A DNA stretch of 64,000 nucleotides from NCBI GenBank assembly GCA_011317545.1, contig WUJK01000001.1:2089001-2153000 (forward strand), given 5' to 3'. How positions within the stretch are numbered: position 1 is the first letter of the stretch; each line of letters opens with the position of its first letter. The notes under the pieces were generated by a model. The model saw nothing but the letters and a program-made list of their open reading frames with translations, searched no databases and was not told the DNA's origin. Positions 34,914-46,865 of the stretch are shown here, one piece after another. Source of the DNA: Coniella vitis (taxonomy: Eukaryota; Ascomycota; Sordariomycetes; Diaporthales; Schizoparmaceae). A program made the translations under genes and the position numbers.

Positions 34914-36244
34914 GCAGCAAAAGCTTCTGTCAACGACAGAGGCGGATATCAAATCCTTAGTTGACAGTCGTCCACTCTAAAGGGATGGTGAGATCCTCGT
35001 TGAAGCTCACGAATCAAGCTGGTAACCCGAATAGGTCCCCGATATCACGGTCTGGGTACTGCCAGCAATGCTTCTATGGCCTGTGTATGTGTTCATATGG
35101 ATTCCGTTCCTTGCCATTGACTGTCAATGGAGATATATAGTCCAGAAACGCGGGAAAACAATGTGTTGTATACATTCGGAGCATCTTCGCCTACCCAAGA
35201 TGATCAAAGGTCACGTAGCCGAGCCGGGTTATATCGGTGCCAACGCAACAGACATCAGAGGGGTAATGATGTGCTTCCTCGATCAACACATTCATATGTT
35301 AGAACATGGGAAACTGGGCTGATACCTTGACAAACATGCGGGGAAATGAGTGCTTCGGATGCAGCGCACAAGAGTTTCTATGCAAGGCAGGTTAATAGGT
35401 TGAAGGGATGTGCATAAATCCGGCCAATGGCCTGAAGACTCAAACTCAAGCACACGGTTATTGATTGTGGATATCCATTCTACGTACTTCACTCCACCAG
35501 CTTGCAAATACCAGATCATGACTCCGATAACGGATAACCTCGACTATCTGTAGTAATGATCGAGTCCGTGGTGCGAGTATTGGACTTTCCACAGCACTCA
35601 CTATATGCTCCAGAAGCCCATAAGTTGAATCAATTTCAAGTCCACTCGTATTCGAGTCACTTACCAATCATATCCCTACCATGGAGACCAAGAAACCTGT
35701 GGTTGAGTTTGAAAAGGGATAGAAGGATTTATATAACTTGTGACCAAGATTGTGAGCAGTCCACTTATCACTTGTGTAATCAACCAAGGCCTATTGAAAG
35801 TAATACATTTACATGTGAATCATGTTAGTATCGGCATAACCGATACGATGTGTAAGAAATGAAGTGATTTTCCACATGTCAGGAGTTTTGGACATAAATT
35901 CCATGATGACACCTGCCAATGGATTGGAACGATCAAGAGGTCCTTCGGTATTATTACACTTGAGCCAAAGATGCCTTGGCCGTGTCGATCGCCGTTTGAG
36001 ACATTGTGGGCCGAGCGTGTAAGGAACTATCTGAATGGCAGAGTGATTTTCCGAAAAAGAAAAAAAAAAAAGGAAAAGGAAAAAAAAAAGAGGAAATTAT
36101 TCAAACGGTCAAGCATCTATGGCAATCCACTATAAATCAACGCTGTCTAGACAACAATAACCAGTGCCACGCTCTAATCAAGCCATGAGATACATAAATG
36201 ACTGCGAAATAAGAGAATGAAGAAACCAGGACCGACCAGATTCC
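34914..36244. other. Intergenic
   Basis: Nothing recognised. A purine-rich A/G tract near 36055-36095 lies downstream of the DeSI gene. Confidence 0.5.
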
Positions 36245-37999
36245 TCATGGCCTTCTCAACCCCTTGACGAGGAGCTCGACGCCCACTTCTTCGACTAGCG
36301 TCACGTCTTTGAACTGCTCCTTTTTGCCCAATACTGTATCCCCGGCATCCATTGTCCTCAGCAAATCCACGAGCTCCCCATCCAACGGCGCCAGATAGGC
36401 CAAATAGCCGAGCGCAAGCAACATGCCACTTAACGCTTCACGCGACTGGCTTTCTTGCGAAATGGCTTCTAGCAACGCTGCAGCGAGCTCAATCTGATCA
36501 CCCTCGGGTAACACGTCGGCTTCGCCCATTCTGCGCTTCTGACTGTTGGCCAAAGCCACGTTAAAGAGCAGGGACGCAGCGGCAACGCGGACGTTGCTGT
36601 GCGTCTCATCCAGGAAGCTGGAGGAGACGAGACTTGTGACTGCGCTTCGTAAGTTCTCACGACTCAGGATCTGCACCGGGTACAAGGGGCTGCTAAACAG
36701 GTTGCAGGCCATCTGCAGCGTCACTAAACGTAGAGCATAGGGACAGTCTGTGCCGAGCCCGTTGACATGGGATAGCAGGGCAATAATTGTCTCTTGATCC
36801 TTTTCCTCAGCCATGTATCCACTGAGACGGACATCGGCGAGACCGCAACGGAAAAGATCAACGACAGTAAAGACAAGGTCCAAGGGTAGAGATTTGATAG
36901 AGTCACGGATAGAGCTCGTGAGAGCAGTCATGTCGGGTAACGTTGCTTCTGCCGCGCCCTCTTTGTCCCGAGCCTCTATAAAGTGCGACAGCGCTTTGAT
37001 AGATGGCTGCTCTGCTACAGAGCCCATCTTTGCCAGGAGTTTGGATATGGGTGGTGTCTTCGTAAATAGAACCGGTTTTGCATCGGGATTTTGCAAGGTT
37101 GGCAGCTTTAAAGATGCGTGCGGATGGGCTTGGTGCGCCATTTGCACAAGCAGGCGAACATTGCCTTGTAGCGCAGCTGCATCTGCTCCTGACCAACGAC
37201 TCTCCTCGGCTCCTCGCACAAAGGAAACGAAGGTCGGCGTCGCGCGAATAGAGTACCGGCTGGCAACGTCAAAGGCTCGAGAAATATCGACCTTGATTAA
37301 TGTGCCCTTGTCCCCGATCTCAGCAGCAAGTTCATCATACAATGGATAAAGCATCTTGCAAGGACCACACGTTGCTGATGTGATGAAAACAACGGCAAAG
37401 GAGCCACGTGCAGCAGCGAGGAGATTGTCGAGGTCCTGGGTGTTGTGGGCCTGGCGAACTTTGGCCTCCTGGATTAGTGGTTGGCCTTGCGACGAGGAGG
37501 CCGAAGCATGTCCGTTTGGGCTGTTGCCCTGAATTCCCCATATCCCACCTTGCTGTCTGCCGGCCTCAACTTGTTGGTTCAAGGCTGGCATCAACATCCT
37601 CCCAAACGGCGAGTTGAGCACTGCGTCAGGCATGTGCAGAATGTGGTCGGGAATACCCGTCCCCAGCAGAAACGTGGCGAGGTCATTTGAGAAATTGTTG
37701 CAATTGTGCTTCCATAGATTGTATGCTTGGACTGTGTACACCTCCTTAAGCGACTCGACATATTGCCGGATAACGTCCATTGGCAACTCTGTCTTGCCCA
37801 GATGCAGCCGCTGCAGTGGCTGGCCAAGGTGAGAAGAACCGGGCGTGATGGCGACGACATTGCCGTCGTAGACCCACTCGAGTCCGTCCAACTCAATCGA
37901 GGTATGGTAGACGGCGTCCAGCTGAAAGCCGAGAAACTGCATCGACATCTGCCTCGCCAGGCCCTTGGAGAGGTCGTAGACAAGCAGGTGAACATCCAT
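36245..37999 (-). CDS. PPPDE (DeSI-like) / thioredoxin / PUL-domain protein
   Basis: An intronless frame of 584 residues from ATG at 37999. Residues 1-145 form a PPPDE isopeptidase domain: the catalytic His lies in VYHTS (H32) and the Cys in KHNCNNF (C100), as in DeSI desumoylating/deubiquitinating peptidases. A Gln/Ser-rich linker follows. Residues about 180-290 are a thioredoxin fold with the active site CGPC (211-214) and the cis-Pro motif ATPT. Residues about 310-580 form an alpha-helical repeat resembling the PUL domain, which in PLAA/Doa1/Lub1 binds Cdc48/p97. The combination suggests a role in ubiquitin or SUMO removal linked to Cdc48, with redox control; this is inference from domains. 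The frame is open about 260 nt upstream of this ATG, but that extension starts at TTG and looks non-coding. Confidence 0.9.
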   Translation of the reverse strand: MDVHLLVYDLSKGLARQMSMQFLGFQLDAVYHTSIELDGLEWVYDGNVVAITPGSSHLGQPLQRLHLGKTELPMDVIRQYVESLKEVYTVQAYNLWKHNCNNFSNDLATFLLGTGIPDHILHMPDAVLNSPFGRMLMPALNQQVEAGRQQGGIWGIQGNSPNGHASASSSQGQPLIQEAKVRQAHNTQDLDNLLAAARGSFAVVFITSATCGPCKMLYPLYDELAAEIGDKGTLIKVDISRAFDVASRYSIRATPTFVSFVRGAEESRWSGADAAALQGNVRLLVQMAHQAHPHASLKLPTLQNPDAKPVLFTKTPPISKLLAKMGSVAEQPSIKALSHFIEARDKEGAAEATLPDMTALTSSIRDSIKSLPLDLVFTVVDLFRCGLADVRLSGYMAEEKDQETIIALLSHVNGLGTDCPYALRLVTLQMACNLFSSPLYPVQILSRENLRSAVTSLVSSSFLDETHSNVRVAAASLLFNVALANSQKRRMGEADVLPEGDQIELAAALLEAISQESQSREALSGMLLALGYLAYLAPLDGELVDLLRTMDAGDTVLGKKEQFKDVTLVEEVGVELLVKGLRRP

Positions 38000-39098
38000 G
38001 GCGAACGAATGAACAATCCGAAACAAGGACAACAAGCGAGAAAGAGTTTGAGAAGATGTTCCCGGACGGAACCGAAGATCCAAAAAGAGAGAGCAGAGCA
38101 AGAAAGACGAAAGGAGAAAGCAAAAATACCTGCCTCGTACAGACACGACGCCGCTATGATTGAGGGAGAGCGGCGTGTCTTTGTAAGAGCCTCGGTGCGC
38201 ACCAAGGAGGCAACAGTCAGACGCGTGCACTGCGGCGACCAGCCAAAGCGCCATCACCAAGGATGCGGATGGCTGATGGGATCGGGCAAATCGAATCTCG
38301 GCGAAGGCCAGAGAGGTGGTCCATCAGGGTTCGGGTTGGACGGCGCTGTGGCTGTGGTAATGCTGCAGCGCCACGACTTTTAGTAGGGGGCGAAGTACTT
38401 GATACGCCTAATCTGCACAGACTAAGTGTATGTACTTTGCTCGAGAACTCAATGGTCACTGCTGTCAACATGACAAGCGGCCACTGAGATTTGAATTGCT
38501 CTTGTCACATATTCGGCAGTTTCGTCTTTATCTGAAGCATTGGAATTGCTCACATCGTGTGGCTCGGGCAGACTTGGTGCGTTGAGCCACCAGTATCTCT
38601 GATCGCGTGCAGGCATTGACTCTGTACATCGTACCCGGTACCTAGCAACCAGATTGACTGGCCAGTAAATTGGACCCTTTGGCGCTGGCGAATAGGCTTG
38701 TGTTTCTGCTATACTATGTGTTATGTGTGCAGCAACGACGTCGACGTCAAGGCAAACGAGCATCCCGTCCAACAACCCCTTTTCGGAGTGCGGCTCTCCT
38801 TTTCACTTGCGCCTGTAAATCCGCCAAATTACCCATTTGCACAGTTCTTCTGCATGGGGACACAGCTCTCTTAGCGCCGCTCTGTCCAGTTCTTGTCTCT
38901 CGCTTGCCCCGTTCGTCAATCGTCCCTTGCCTTAAACCTTATCAGCGTGTTTAATGGGCTGCGTGGCTTGTGCCCTTTTCTTCACCATCCACCGTTGCGT
39001 CTGACCTTGCCACGCCAAGAGGCCAACGCGCTCCCCCCTTCCTGTCCTTCTTCTCCTTCTCAGTCTTTGAGAGCGAGGAGGGCTTCGTCCATTCCCTG
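38000..39098. other. Divergent promoter region
   Basis: It separates two outward-reading genes, the DeSI fusion and GDA1. CT-rich tracts precede the GDA1 start. No gene seen. Confidence 0.5.
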
Positions 39099-40946
39099 AT
39101 GCGACGAACCTCTGTCTCGCTGCCCATCAAACAAGTCGCCCGCGACCCCTACGAGAAGCCAGATCGGTACGGCGACGGACGCCGCCAGGTAGGCATCCTG
39201 GAGAAGCTCAAGAACGACATGATGTCCCAGGCGCAGAAGACGCGCTGGTTCAAGACCGGAGCCATCCTCTTCATCTTTGTCTTCGCCATCTACTACCTTG
39301 CCCCCTCGGGCGTCGACGTCTACCGTGGAGGTAAGTTGCGCGCCAGTACTCACAGACAGGTGGACAATCTACCATCGCCATCATGACATGCCACTAACAC
39401 ATGCCTTCATTGGCCTGCAGGTTCATCTTCCGGCGGCCAGGTTCCCTCCGACTCCTCCTATGGCACCGACAAGTGTACCCAGTCCTACTCCAAGGACAAA
39501 CCGATCGTCCAGTATGTCAACATGATTGATGCCGGAAGCACGGGTTCCCGAATCCACGTGTACAAGTTCAACAACTGCGGCCCTACGCCCGAACTCGAGA
39601 ACGAAGTCTTCAAGATGACAAAGAAGGTCGAAGGCAAGAGCAGCGGCCTGAGTGCGTACCCCGACGACCCCCAGGCTGCGGCCGAGAGCTTGGACATCCT
39701 CATGGAGGCAGCGCTTGAGGCCGTGCCCGACAAGCTCAAGAGCTGCACGCCTGTGGCTGTCAAGGCGACCGCCGGCCTGCGACTTTTGGGCGCTGAAAAG
39801 TCCCAGAAGATCCTCGATGCCGTGCGCACCCACCTCGAGACCAAGTACCCCTTCCCCGTCGTTTCGGCAGAAAGGGATGGCATCGCCATCATGGACGGCT
39901 CCGACGAGGGCGTGTATGCTTGGATTACAACCAACTACTTGCTGGGTAACATTGGCGGTCCCGATGAGAGCAACACCGCCGCCGTTTTCGACCTGGGCGG
40001 TGGCTCGACGCAGATTGTCTTTGAACCCAACTACAAGGGCCTGACGGACGGTGGCCTTCCCTCCACATTGGCCGAGGGCGACCACAAGTACGACCTGGAC
40101 TTTGGCGGCCGCCACTTCACTCTCTACCAGCACTCGCACTTGGGCTACGGTCTGATGAGCGCCCGCGACGCCATTTTCACGCAGCTCGTCAACGAGGTGC
40201 ACGAGGCTCACCAGACAGACCGCTCGTGGCTCACAAAGCCCATCGTTAACCCTTGCTTTGCTTCGGGCATGTCCAAGGTTGTTTCTGTCAAGCTTGGCGA
40301 TGACCACCCTCTGGGTGCCGTCCGCGAGCTGAACTTTACCGGCCCTACCACCGGTGCTCCCGCCCAGTGCCGCAGCCTTGCCGAAAAGATCCTCAAGAAG
40401 GACGCCGAGTGCAAGCTTGCGCCGTGCTCATTCAACGGCGTGCACCAGCCCGCTATTGGCAAGACCTTTGCTAGCGAGGATATCTACTTCCTTTCGTACT
40501 TTTACGACCGCACCCAGCCGCTCGGCATGCCCGACTCGTTTACACTCCGCGAGATGCAGGATCTGACGGCCAAGGTCTGCGGTGGCGAAAAGGAGTGGGA
40601 TTTGTTTTCGAGCGTGCCTGGTGCACTCGAGGATCTGCGCGACCGGCCCGAGCACTGCATGGACCTGAGCTTCATGGTCGCGCTTGCGCACACAGGATAC
40701 GACATGCCGATTGATCGCGAGGTCAAGATTGCCAAACAGATCAAGGACAATGAACTGGGATGGTGTTTGGGCGCTAGGTAAGCCTTTTTTTTTTTTTTTT
40801 TTTGTGCTTTGCCCTTGATTTTATTCCTTTGATTTCTTTTTTCTGGGGTTATTTTCCTTCTCACGTGCTGACTCGTTCAACCCAACAGCTTGCCTCTTCT
40901 TTCTCAAACTTCTGGCTGGCAGTGCAAGATCACCGAGATACACTAA
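39099..40946 (+). CDS. GDA1: Golgi guanosine-diphosphatase (GDA1/CD39 apyrase)
   Basis: Three exons, 39099-39330, 39421-40777 and 40889-40946, give 548 residues. It is a type II membrane protein: a short cytoplasmic N-terminus, one TM (about 52-68, TGAILFIFVFAIYYLAP), then a lumenal catalytic domain. The apyrase conserved regions are visible: DAGSTGSR (114-121), KATAGLR (192-198), SAERDGIAIMDGSDEG (about 226-241) and DLGGGSTQ (268-275). It hydrolyses GDP to GMP in the Golgi lumen, which drives GDP-mannose import by antiport and so supports mannosylation. The third exon is tiny and adds LLSQTSGWQC...TEIH. Length and motifs are those of fungal GDA1. Confidence 0.95.
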
Positions 40947-41861
40947 AAAAGTGGCACGGTGCTTGACATAGCTTGGGCTTTGAGCCTCTGTTGTTGTGTT
41001 TGGCATAGAAAAACGGGTCAGGACGCTCTTCTCGTCCAGCACTGAGGCTCCTGAAATGTTCCTCATACGTATCATGATAAAGCGTGTGGTTTTGTTTCCT
41101 CATCTGGGGCGTTTTGGGCGGGAACATATTAGGTTATCTGTGTGACTCTTTGTATATCATAAGCAGGCGATGAACAACACCACGATAGGGCTGGAAGATC
41201 ATAACAATTACAAAAGGACGGTCCAGGGAAGGATGAAACAATGCAACGTGCCACTGGAAGCATTTGACGAAATAGAAGTCATGCCGTTGGCGGTTATTAT
41301 TTCGTGTCGTCTTTTGAAGGGTTATATGATTAGGGATTTTCTTGTGCTACCTACACCAATGTACATGTTCGAGACCGAACAGTATGATATCAGCCCCATT
41401 ACCATTGCCCCTCGAGTTCATCGGCGTAAATCTTTGCAGTCTTGAGAAGTGTTGCGAGGTATGCTCCAAGCAAAGTGCCCTTTTGCTAGTACCAGTACTA
41501 CACATCAACTGTGAGATTGACGATAGTATTGACAGCAGCATCAAGATTCTTCATATATACACGAATTTCTGTTGAAAGATATTTTGTCTAGGTAATTTTG
41601 TGTAGTAGGTCTGATTCAAGCCGTTGTCAATGATTGAGTAGAGGCGGTTGCCTCCGGATCCTGGGAAACCTTCCCCGTTCGCGAGCGAAATGCCCCTGTC
41701 CGTCTGTGGACGCGACAAGACAACAAACTGACGTTCCTGGTCAGTCTCCAGTCTTCCACCTCTGCTTGATACATGCCTTGGGAAGATTCAACTCGTCACC
41801 GAGTCCTTCTTCTTCCTCTTCTTCAACCGTCTCCGCTCCCCTTTCGATTTCCCTCCACCTT
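40947..41861. other. Convergent intergenic
   Basis: 3' flanks of GDA1 and the DUF1748 gene. A 91-codon plus-strand frame at 41170-41445 resembles nothing known and is probably UTR. Confidence 0.5.
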
Positions 41862-42245
41862 CTACTCCTCCCTGCCGCCCGCCGCTGAACCACTCCTGTT
41901 TGCTGCTGCTGCTGCACCACCACTCCCAAGCCCACTGCCAAATTCCCCCACCAGCGCCGCAGCCACCTTCATGCCCTCGGCAAACCCGCTCACCTGGTTC
42001 TTGACCTCGTTGACGGTGACGCCCGGGTCATAGCGAAAGTACTTTGATCCCTTGGCCCAGCCCGCGAGGCGGCCAAAGGCCCACTCGCCGGCGCCCAGGT
42101 AGATGGAAAAGACCTTGGCGCCTGTCGGGTTGGCGATGAGCTGCTTTGTCTGGAAAGTGAGGCCTGTGGAGCGGCGGAGGCCGGCGAGGATGGTGGAGGT
42201 GAGGAGGGCGAGGAAGAGGGTGTCTGGGATGAAACCGAAGGGCAT
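41862..42245 (-). CDS. DUF1748 / mitofissin-like small protein
   Basis: A single exon of 127 residues. The first 75 residues match the fungal DUF1748 pattern: IPDTLFLALLTSTILAGLRRSTG, then a conserved YLGAGEW and a small aromatic end SKYF. The yeast member of this family is Atg44 (mitofissin), an intermembrane-space protein that drives mitochondrial fission for mitophagy; assignment to that function is inference. Residues 76-127 form an extra Gly/Ala-rich tail absent from the short yeast protein, with GLGSGG low complexity. One predicted hydrophobic helix lies at about 8-22. Confidence 0.62.
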   Translation of the reverse strand: MPFGFIPDTLFLALLTSTILAGLRRSTGLTFQTKQLIANPTGAKVFSIYLGAGEWAFGRLAGWAKGSKYFRYDPGVTVNEVKNQVSGFAEGMKVAAALVGEFGSGLGSGGAAAAANRSGSAAGGREE

Positions 42246-43335
42246 TTTTGCTGATTTGATTTGATTTCCTCTTTTTTTTTTCTTTTTGGAGAAGGGGGGG
42301 GGGGAATATATTTTGATTGGCGTGCACCGTTTGAGAAGGAGAGGTGTTGCTGAGATAAGGATCTGATTGATAGTCTTGGAGCACAGGAAGGCGGCCACGT
42401 TTGTCGGCCTTTTGAATGAATTTGTATGACTCTCTTTGAGGCAAGCAATGGTGAGAATGAGAATGGTGCGAAGGTGTCTTTCTATAAAAGAAATACAAAT
42501 AGACACGTAGTAGGTGGGTTTTCTGGTGAGGCGCGGTGCTGTTGCCCCATGCACACGAGGCTGTGCTGGCTACTGTGTACTATGTACATAGTATGTTTGG
42601 ATGGGGAGGAAAAGTGGAAACGCGGCTGATTAAGCCTCGCTTGGAAATGTGTACACGGTGCTTGCTGGAGTGTACTATGTACTATGTATTTCTCGTGTGT
42701 GGAGGGGTTAATGTGCATTATGAGAATCCGTCTTATTCTTTTCTGGACCAGACAGTTGACTGTCCGGAAACATGGTGGTGTCTGTTGAGATTTGTTTCAA
42801 GTTAGGATGGTGTTTACTTGACACCACTGCAAAACACCAACTTCCTGCTGCTATTGGAGGTGGCTTGGTGGCCTTTATATCGTCTTGATGCGCAGGTTCA
42901 TGAGAGGTACCGAGTACTTCCTGGGGGCTTGTGACAACGAGATCTTCTCATGCTACATCCTATGTATAGAAAACAACTCGTTTCGAGGCGCTGCAACCCA
43001 AACATTCTAGATATATCCTCGTCTCAACGAGCCATCCTCATCTCTTCCTCTGATGAACACACCAATCCTTTTTCACCATTTCGGTGTGACCGCCGCCATC
43101 AACCACTGGCTTGAATCGCGGGTGGCCCGTGCACACCCTCACTATCAAATTCTTGATTGCCGTCTATTTGGACAGAGGCTAGTCATTCTCTCCACCACCG
43201 CTCTCACTCTTGAGTCTGTGAGACTCAAATTGCCTAGACTTCAGCAGAGTGTGCTGGGCTTCGAGACGGGAAAACTCAACACACACATATACACACACAC
43301 CAGACCTCAAACGAAAAGTTCACAATACTACGAGA
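42246..43335. other. Divergent intergenic
   Basis: It lies between the DUF1748 gene (-) and the hydrolase (+). It holds several TACTATGTAC-like palindromes near 42571-42690 and CA repeats just before the hydrolase start. Confidence 0.5.
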
Positions 43336-45062
43336 ATGGTCCTTCAGATAGCGGGCGCCAGGCCCCTTCTACGAGCAGGTTTCGTCCTGCAACGGCCGCT
43401 GTCGGCCACCACCACCACTGCAACGTCACTGCAGCGTTTCTACAGCAGCAGCAATACATCGACTGTGAAGCTCCACTACGATCTCCATGAGCCGGAGAAG
43501 CCAGTTTCCAATGACCCTAACCATGAATCACCCATTTTATTCCTGCATGGATTGTTTGGGTCGAAGCGAAACAATAGGGCGATTAGCAAGTAAGTCGAGT
43601 GCTTTCGTAGCCAGTTTGGCCGGTAGAGTTTATATTGCCTCATCATGAGATATATATATTTATATCTATAAATATATATGAGAGTGAGAAGGGGGGAAAA
43701 GCAAGAGCCTCACTATATCCGTGTTGTGTACTTGGGGAGAAAATATTATGGTTCCAGGATGCTAATCTGGATACATAACATCGCAGAGCGCTGGCACGGG
43801 ATCTGGGAAGATCGATATATGCAATTGTACGTTTCGGACTATTCTCCCAGCTCGTCCAACTCATAATGGCTCAATATCTGATATCCCCGTGCCAACACAG
43901 GACCTTCGCAACCATGGAGACTCGCCCCATGCTCCCCGCCACGACTACTCGGCCATGGCAGAGGACGTGGACGCTTTCATCAAGGAGCACAGCATTGAAG
44001 AGCCTACACTCATCGGACACTCCATGTGAGTAGTAGCATAGAAGCCGTTTGAGATGCAGACTTCCACACTGTTCATGTCTTTGTTATCCCTTGTACTGAC
44101 AACCACGGTTTTACCACCACCACCACAAAAATAGGGGAGCCAAGACAGCCATGACCCTGGCACTCGAGTCTCCGCGCAAGATCAAGGACATTGTCTCGGT
44201 CGACAATGCCCCCGTTGATGCCACGCTGTCGACCGACTTTCCAAAGTACGTGCGCGCCATGAAGCGGATCGAGGATGCCAATGTGACTTCGCAGCGGCAG
44301 GCGGATGAGATTCTGGCTGAGGTGGAAGAGGTGAGTGAATATTTTTCTTTTTTTATATATATATCTCTTTGCCTTCGTCTTCCACGATTCCTGGCTATAA
44401 TTTTGTGGTGGTATCTCGTCGGACTCTTCTGTTCTTCTGTTCTTCTGTTCTTCTGTTCTTCTGTTCTTCTGTTCTTCTGTTCTTCTGTTCTTCTGTTCTT
44501 CTGTCTTTCTAAACTAACATCTCAACCCTTCCAACCCCCCGCCCCAGTCCCTCCCCATCCGTCAATTCCTCCTAAGCAATCTGCACACCAAGGACGGCCT
44601 CAAGAAATTCCGCGTGCCCATTGACATCCTCGGCAAGTCCCTCGCCCACATGGGCGACTTCCCCTACAAGGAGCCCGGCAAGGTGCGCTTTGAGCGGCCC
44701 GCGCTGTTTGTGCGCGGCACAAAGTCCAAGTATGTCCCGGACGAGGTGCTGCCTGCTGTGGGCGCCTTCTTCCCGCTCTTTGAGGTGGTGGATGTTGAAG
44801 CGGGCCACTGGGTGATTTCTGAAAGCCCTGAGAAGTTTCGAGATGGTAAGTCGTCTTTTCTTTTGATGTTTATTTTTTTTTTTTTCCCCTCTCTTTTTTT
44901 AACCCCTCCCCCCCCCCAAAAAAAGAATCCACCGAAAAGGACTCTTTTGGGAAAACCTTTCTCACGAGATCTGTGGAGTTCTTGGATAGCTGTGGTCAAC
45001 AGTTCATGTTATGCTAATGTCCGATAATAGCTGTTGTGCGCTTCCTGAGCCCAAAGGACTGA
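43336..45062 (+). CDS. Mitochondrial alpha/beta hydrolase (ABHD11/IMO32-like)
   Basis: Six exons: 43336-43589, 43787-43826, 43901-44025, 44135-44330, 44548-44845 and 45031-45062. All junctions keep frame; 314 residues. The N-terminus (about 1-40) is rich in Arg, Ser, Thr and Ala without acids, as in a mitochondrial presequence. ILFLHGLFGSKRNN gives the oxyanion HG motif, DLRNHGDSPH follows, and LIGHSMG carries the nucleophile Ser, split by an intron. VDNAP precedes the cap, and VEAGHWVISESPEKF holds the catalytic His. The order matches ABHD11 and yeast Imo32. The substrate in fungi is not firmly known; ABHD11 is tied to 2-oxoglutarate dehydrogenase maintenance. Exon 2 is only 40 nt. Confidence 0.9.
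44425..44503. repeat. TTCTTCTG minisatellite in an intron
   Basis: About ten head-to-tail 8-bp units in intron 4 of the hydrolase, forming a pyrimidine-only tract apart from the G. Confidence 0.92.
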
Positions 45063-45664
45063 AGCAATGACAAAGTGGATGGGTGGAATCAGAAGGGCAG
45101 ACCGCCGCGGTAAAGCACGTTTCATAGACAAGAGTGTGGACATTACGATTAGACTTTCGATGGCAGCAGTGCCCATCAACCTTCACGGGACCGGGCAGAA
45201 GCGGATGGCATATAGTAATCACATCGGCGATAGATCATATACAAGGGGGGCACCCCCCCCCCCAAAAAGGATTCGGCATAGAGCTATAGAAAATACTTAT
45301 ATAGACACGGCCAGCGACTTAGACGGACGCCAGATACAAGCCCGCACGGTTGGCGTAATAAATATGGTACGAAACCTCAGCAAAGGGAGCGTGTTGTCAA
45401 AGGGGTTTAATCTATAATCTTCTGGCAATCTGTTCTATTATAAATCCGTGTATCGAACCATGTACCCAACTCCTTCGAGCAATGCCGAGTGGACGACATT
45501 CCCGCCTCAGCCATCGTTGCGCTAACATGACCATCATCCATCTTCTCCTTATAATAATGTGTACCCCGGAACTCAACTACATAATCAACAAGAGCGAAAA
45601 GTTCTCACCGTGTAGACAAACAAAACGCGCCAGAGCCAACCAAGCGCCCCGTCTTCATGTTCCC
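45063..45664. other. Convergent intergenic
   Basis: Short 3' flanks of the hydrolase and the Rab gene. A poly-G and poly-C pair near 45245-45263. No gene. Confidence 0.5.
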
Positions 45665-46865
45665 TCAACATGCACACAACGATCCACCACCACTACCACC
45701 GCCACCACCAAGATTCACCAACCCAACGCCGCCACCCGCCCTCGCACCACTAGACCGCCCCTGTGCATCCCCCTCCCCACCCCCTTTGGCGACAATCTCA
45801 TCAATGATCTCCACAAACGGCCTGCGCACCCCTTCCCCCGTCTTGGCACTGACCTCACAGAACCTCGCTCCGCGCGCCTCAGCAGCCTGCTGGCCCTCGG
45901 CCGTGCTCACAGCGCGGTGACCCGACGAGGAACCTGCTGCCGTGGCCTTGTCCGTCTTGGTACCCACGAGGTAGAGCGCGACGTCCTCGCCGGCATTGAG
46001 TTCCGCCTCGTCAAACCACCGGTCCACGGAGGCGAACGAGGTGCGGCTTGTCACGTCGTAGACGACGAGGACACCGTGCGCACCACGGTAAAAGGATGTG
46101 GAGAGGGTGCGGAAACGTTCTTGGCCGGCCTAGTTTTGTATGTGCTGGGTTGGTATGATGTTTTGATACAGCCACATTTTGGCTTTCTATGCTTTTTTTT
46201 TTAAAAAAAAAAAGATGAAGAAAAAGAAAAATAGACGAAAATAAATGAAAACAAAGGAAGGATTAGATGGCAAGCCATTTTGCTTGAGGAATAGTTGGTC
46301 AAGCTAAAAAAGAAAGCCATGGAGTTCGGAGTAGTGCTCACAGTATCAAAGAGGGTGATTTTGTAGTTTTTGCCTCGTACTGAAACTCTTTTAATCTGTT
46401 GGTTGCCGGGAGAGTAGTGTTAACTATGGATCCAATATTTGACTTTTAGAAGCCCATTGGTTGGCCTTTTCCTCTGATTGTACTCAGGGCATCAGCTTAC
46501 CTTGAAATCTATCCCAATAGTCGCCGTTGCGCTTTCTGGCTCAAAGACATCCTCGCAATACTTTGTCAATACTAGATGAACACAATCAACGAGCCATTGC
46601 AGGCTCATGTCTGGCGTGAGTAACGAATATCCAAATTGCAGAGGCAGAGGTAAAACAAACATAGAGAGAGGGGGGGAGAGAGGGAGAGAGAGAGGGAGAA
46701 AGAGAGACAGCAACTACAGTGTATATCACTTGATATCTGGAAGGGATAAGGAGAAGGACGATAGTACGAATCCAGGGTTATTGTTCACTTACACGCAGTC
46801 TTGCCGGCACCAGAGGGTCCGATGAGGAGCAGTTTGAGCGTAGGTAAGGAATCATCGGACGCCAT
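45665..46865 (-). CDS. Rab18-like small GTPase
   Basis: Four exons, 46865-46793, 46571-46501, 46395-46342 and 46129-45665, give 220 residues. G1 is GPSGAGKT (16-23), the switch I Thr is in ATIGIDF (42), G3 is DTAGQERF (65-72), and G5 is VSAKTGEG. G4 reads GTKTDK (122-127), where most Rabs have NKxD, so the Asn that contacts guanine is Thr. The C-terminus is Gly-rich and ends CAC, a double geranylgeranylation signal. Sequence around TATIGIDFK and FDTAGQERFRTLSTSFYRGA is closest to Rab18, which acts at ER-lipid-droplet contacts; this is a family inference. The first intron is long (221 bp) and contains GA repeats. Confidence 0.87.

Noticed and set aside
38000..38260. N-terminal extension of the DeSI fusion
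   Set aside because: The extension begins at TTG and is not peptidase-like; the PPPDE domain starts at the chosen ATG.
39423..40307. 294-codon minus-strand frame over GDA1
   Set aside because: Antisense shadow of a GC-rich coding exon; no ATG context or motifs.
45482..46204. 240-codon plus-strand frame over the Rab gene
   Set aside because: Antisense to the well-supported last exon of the GTPase.
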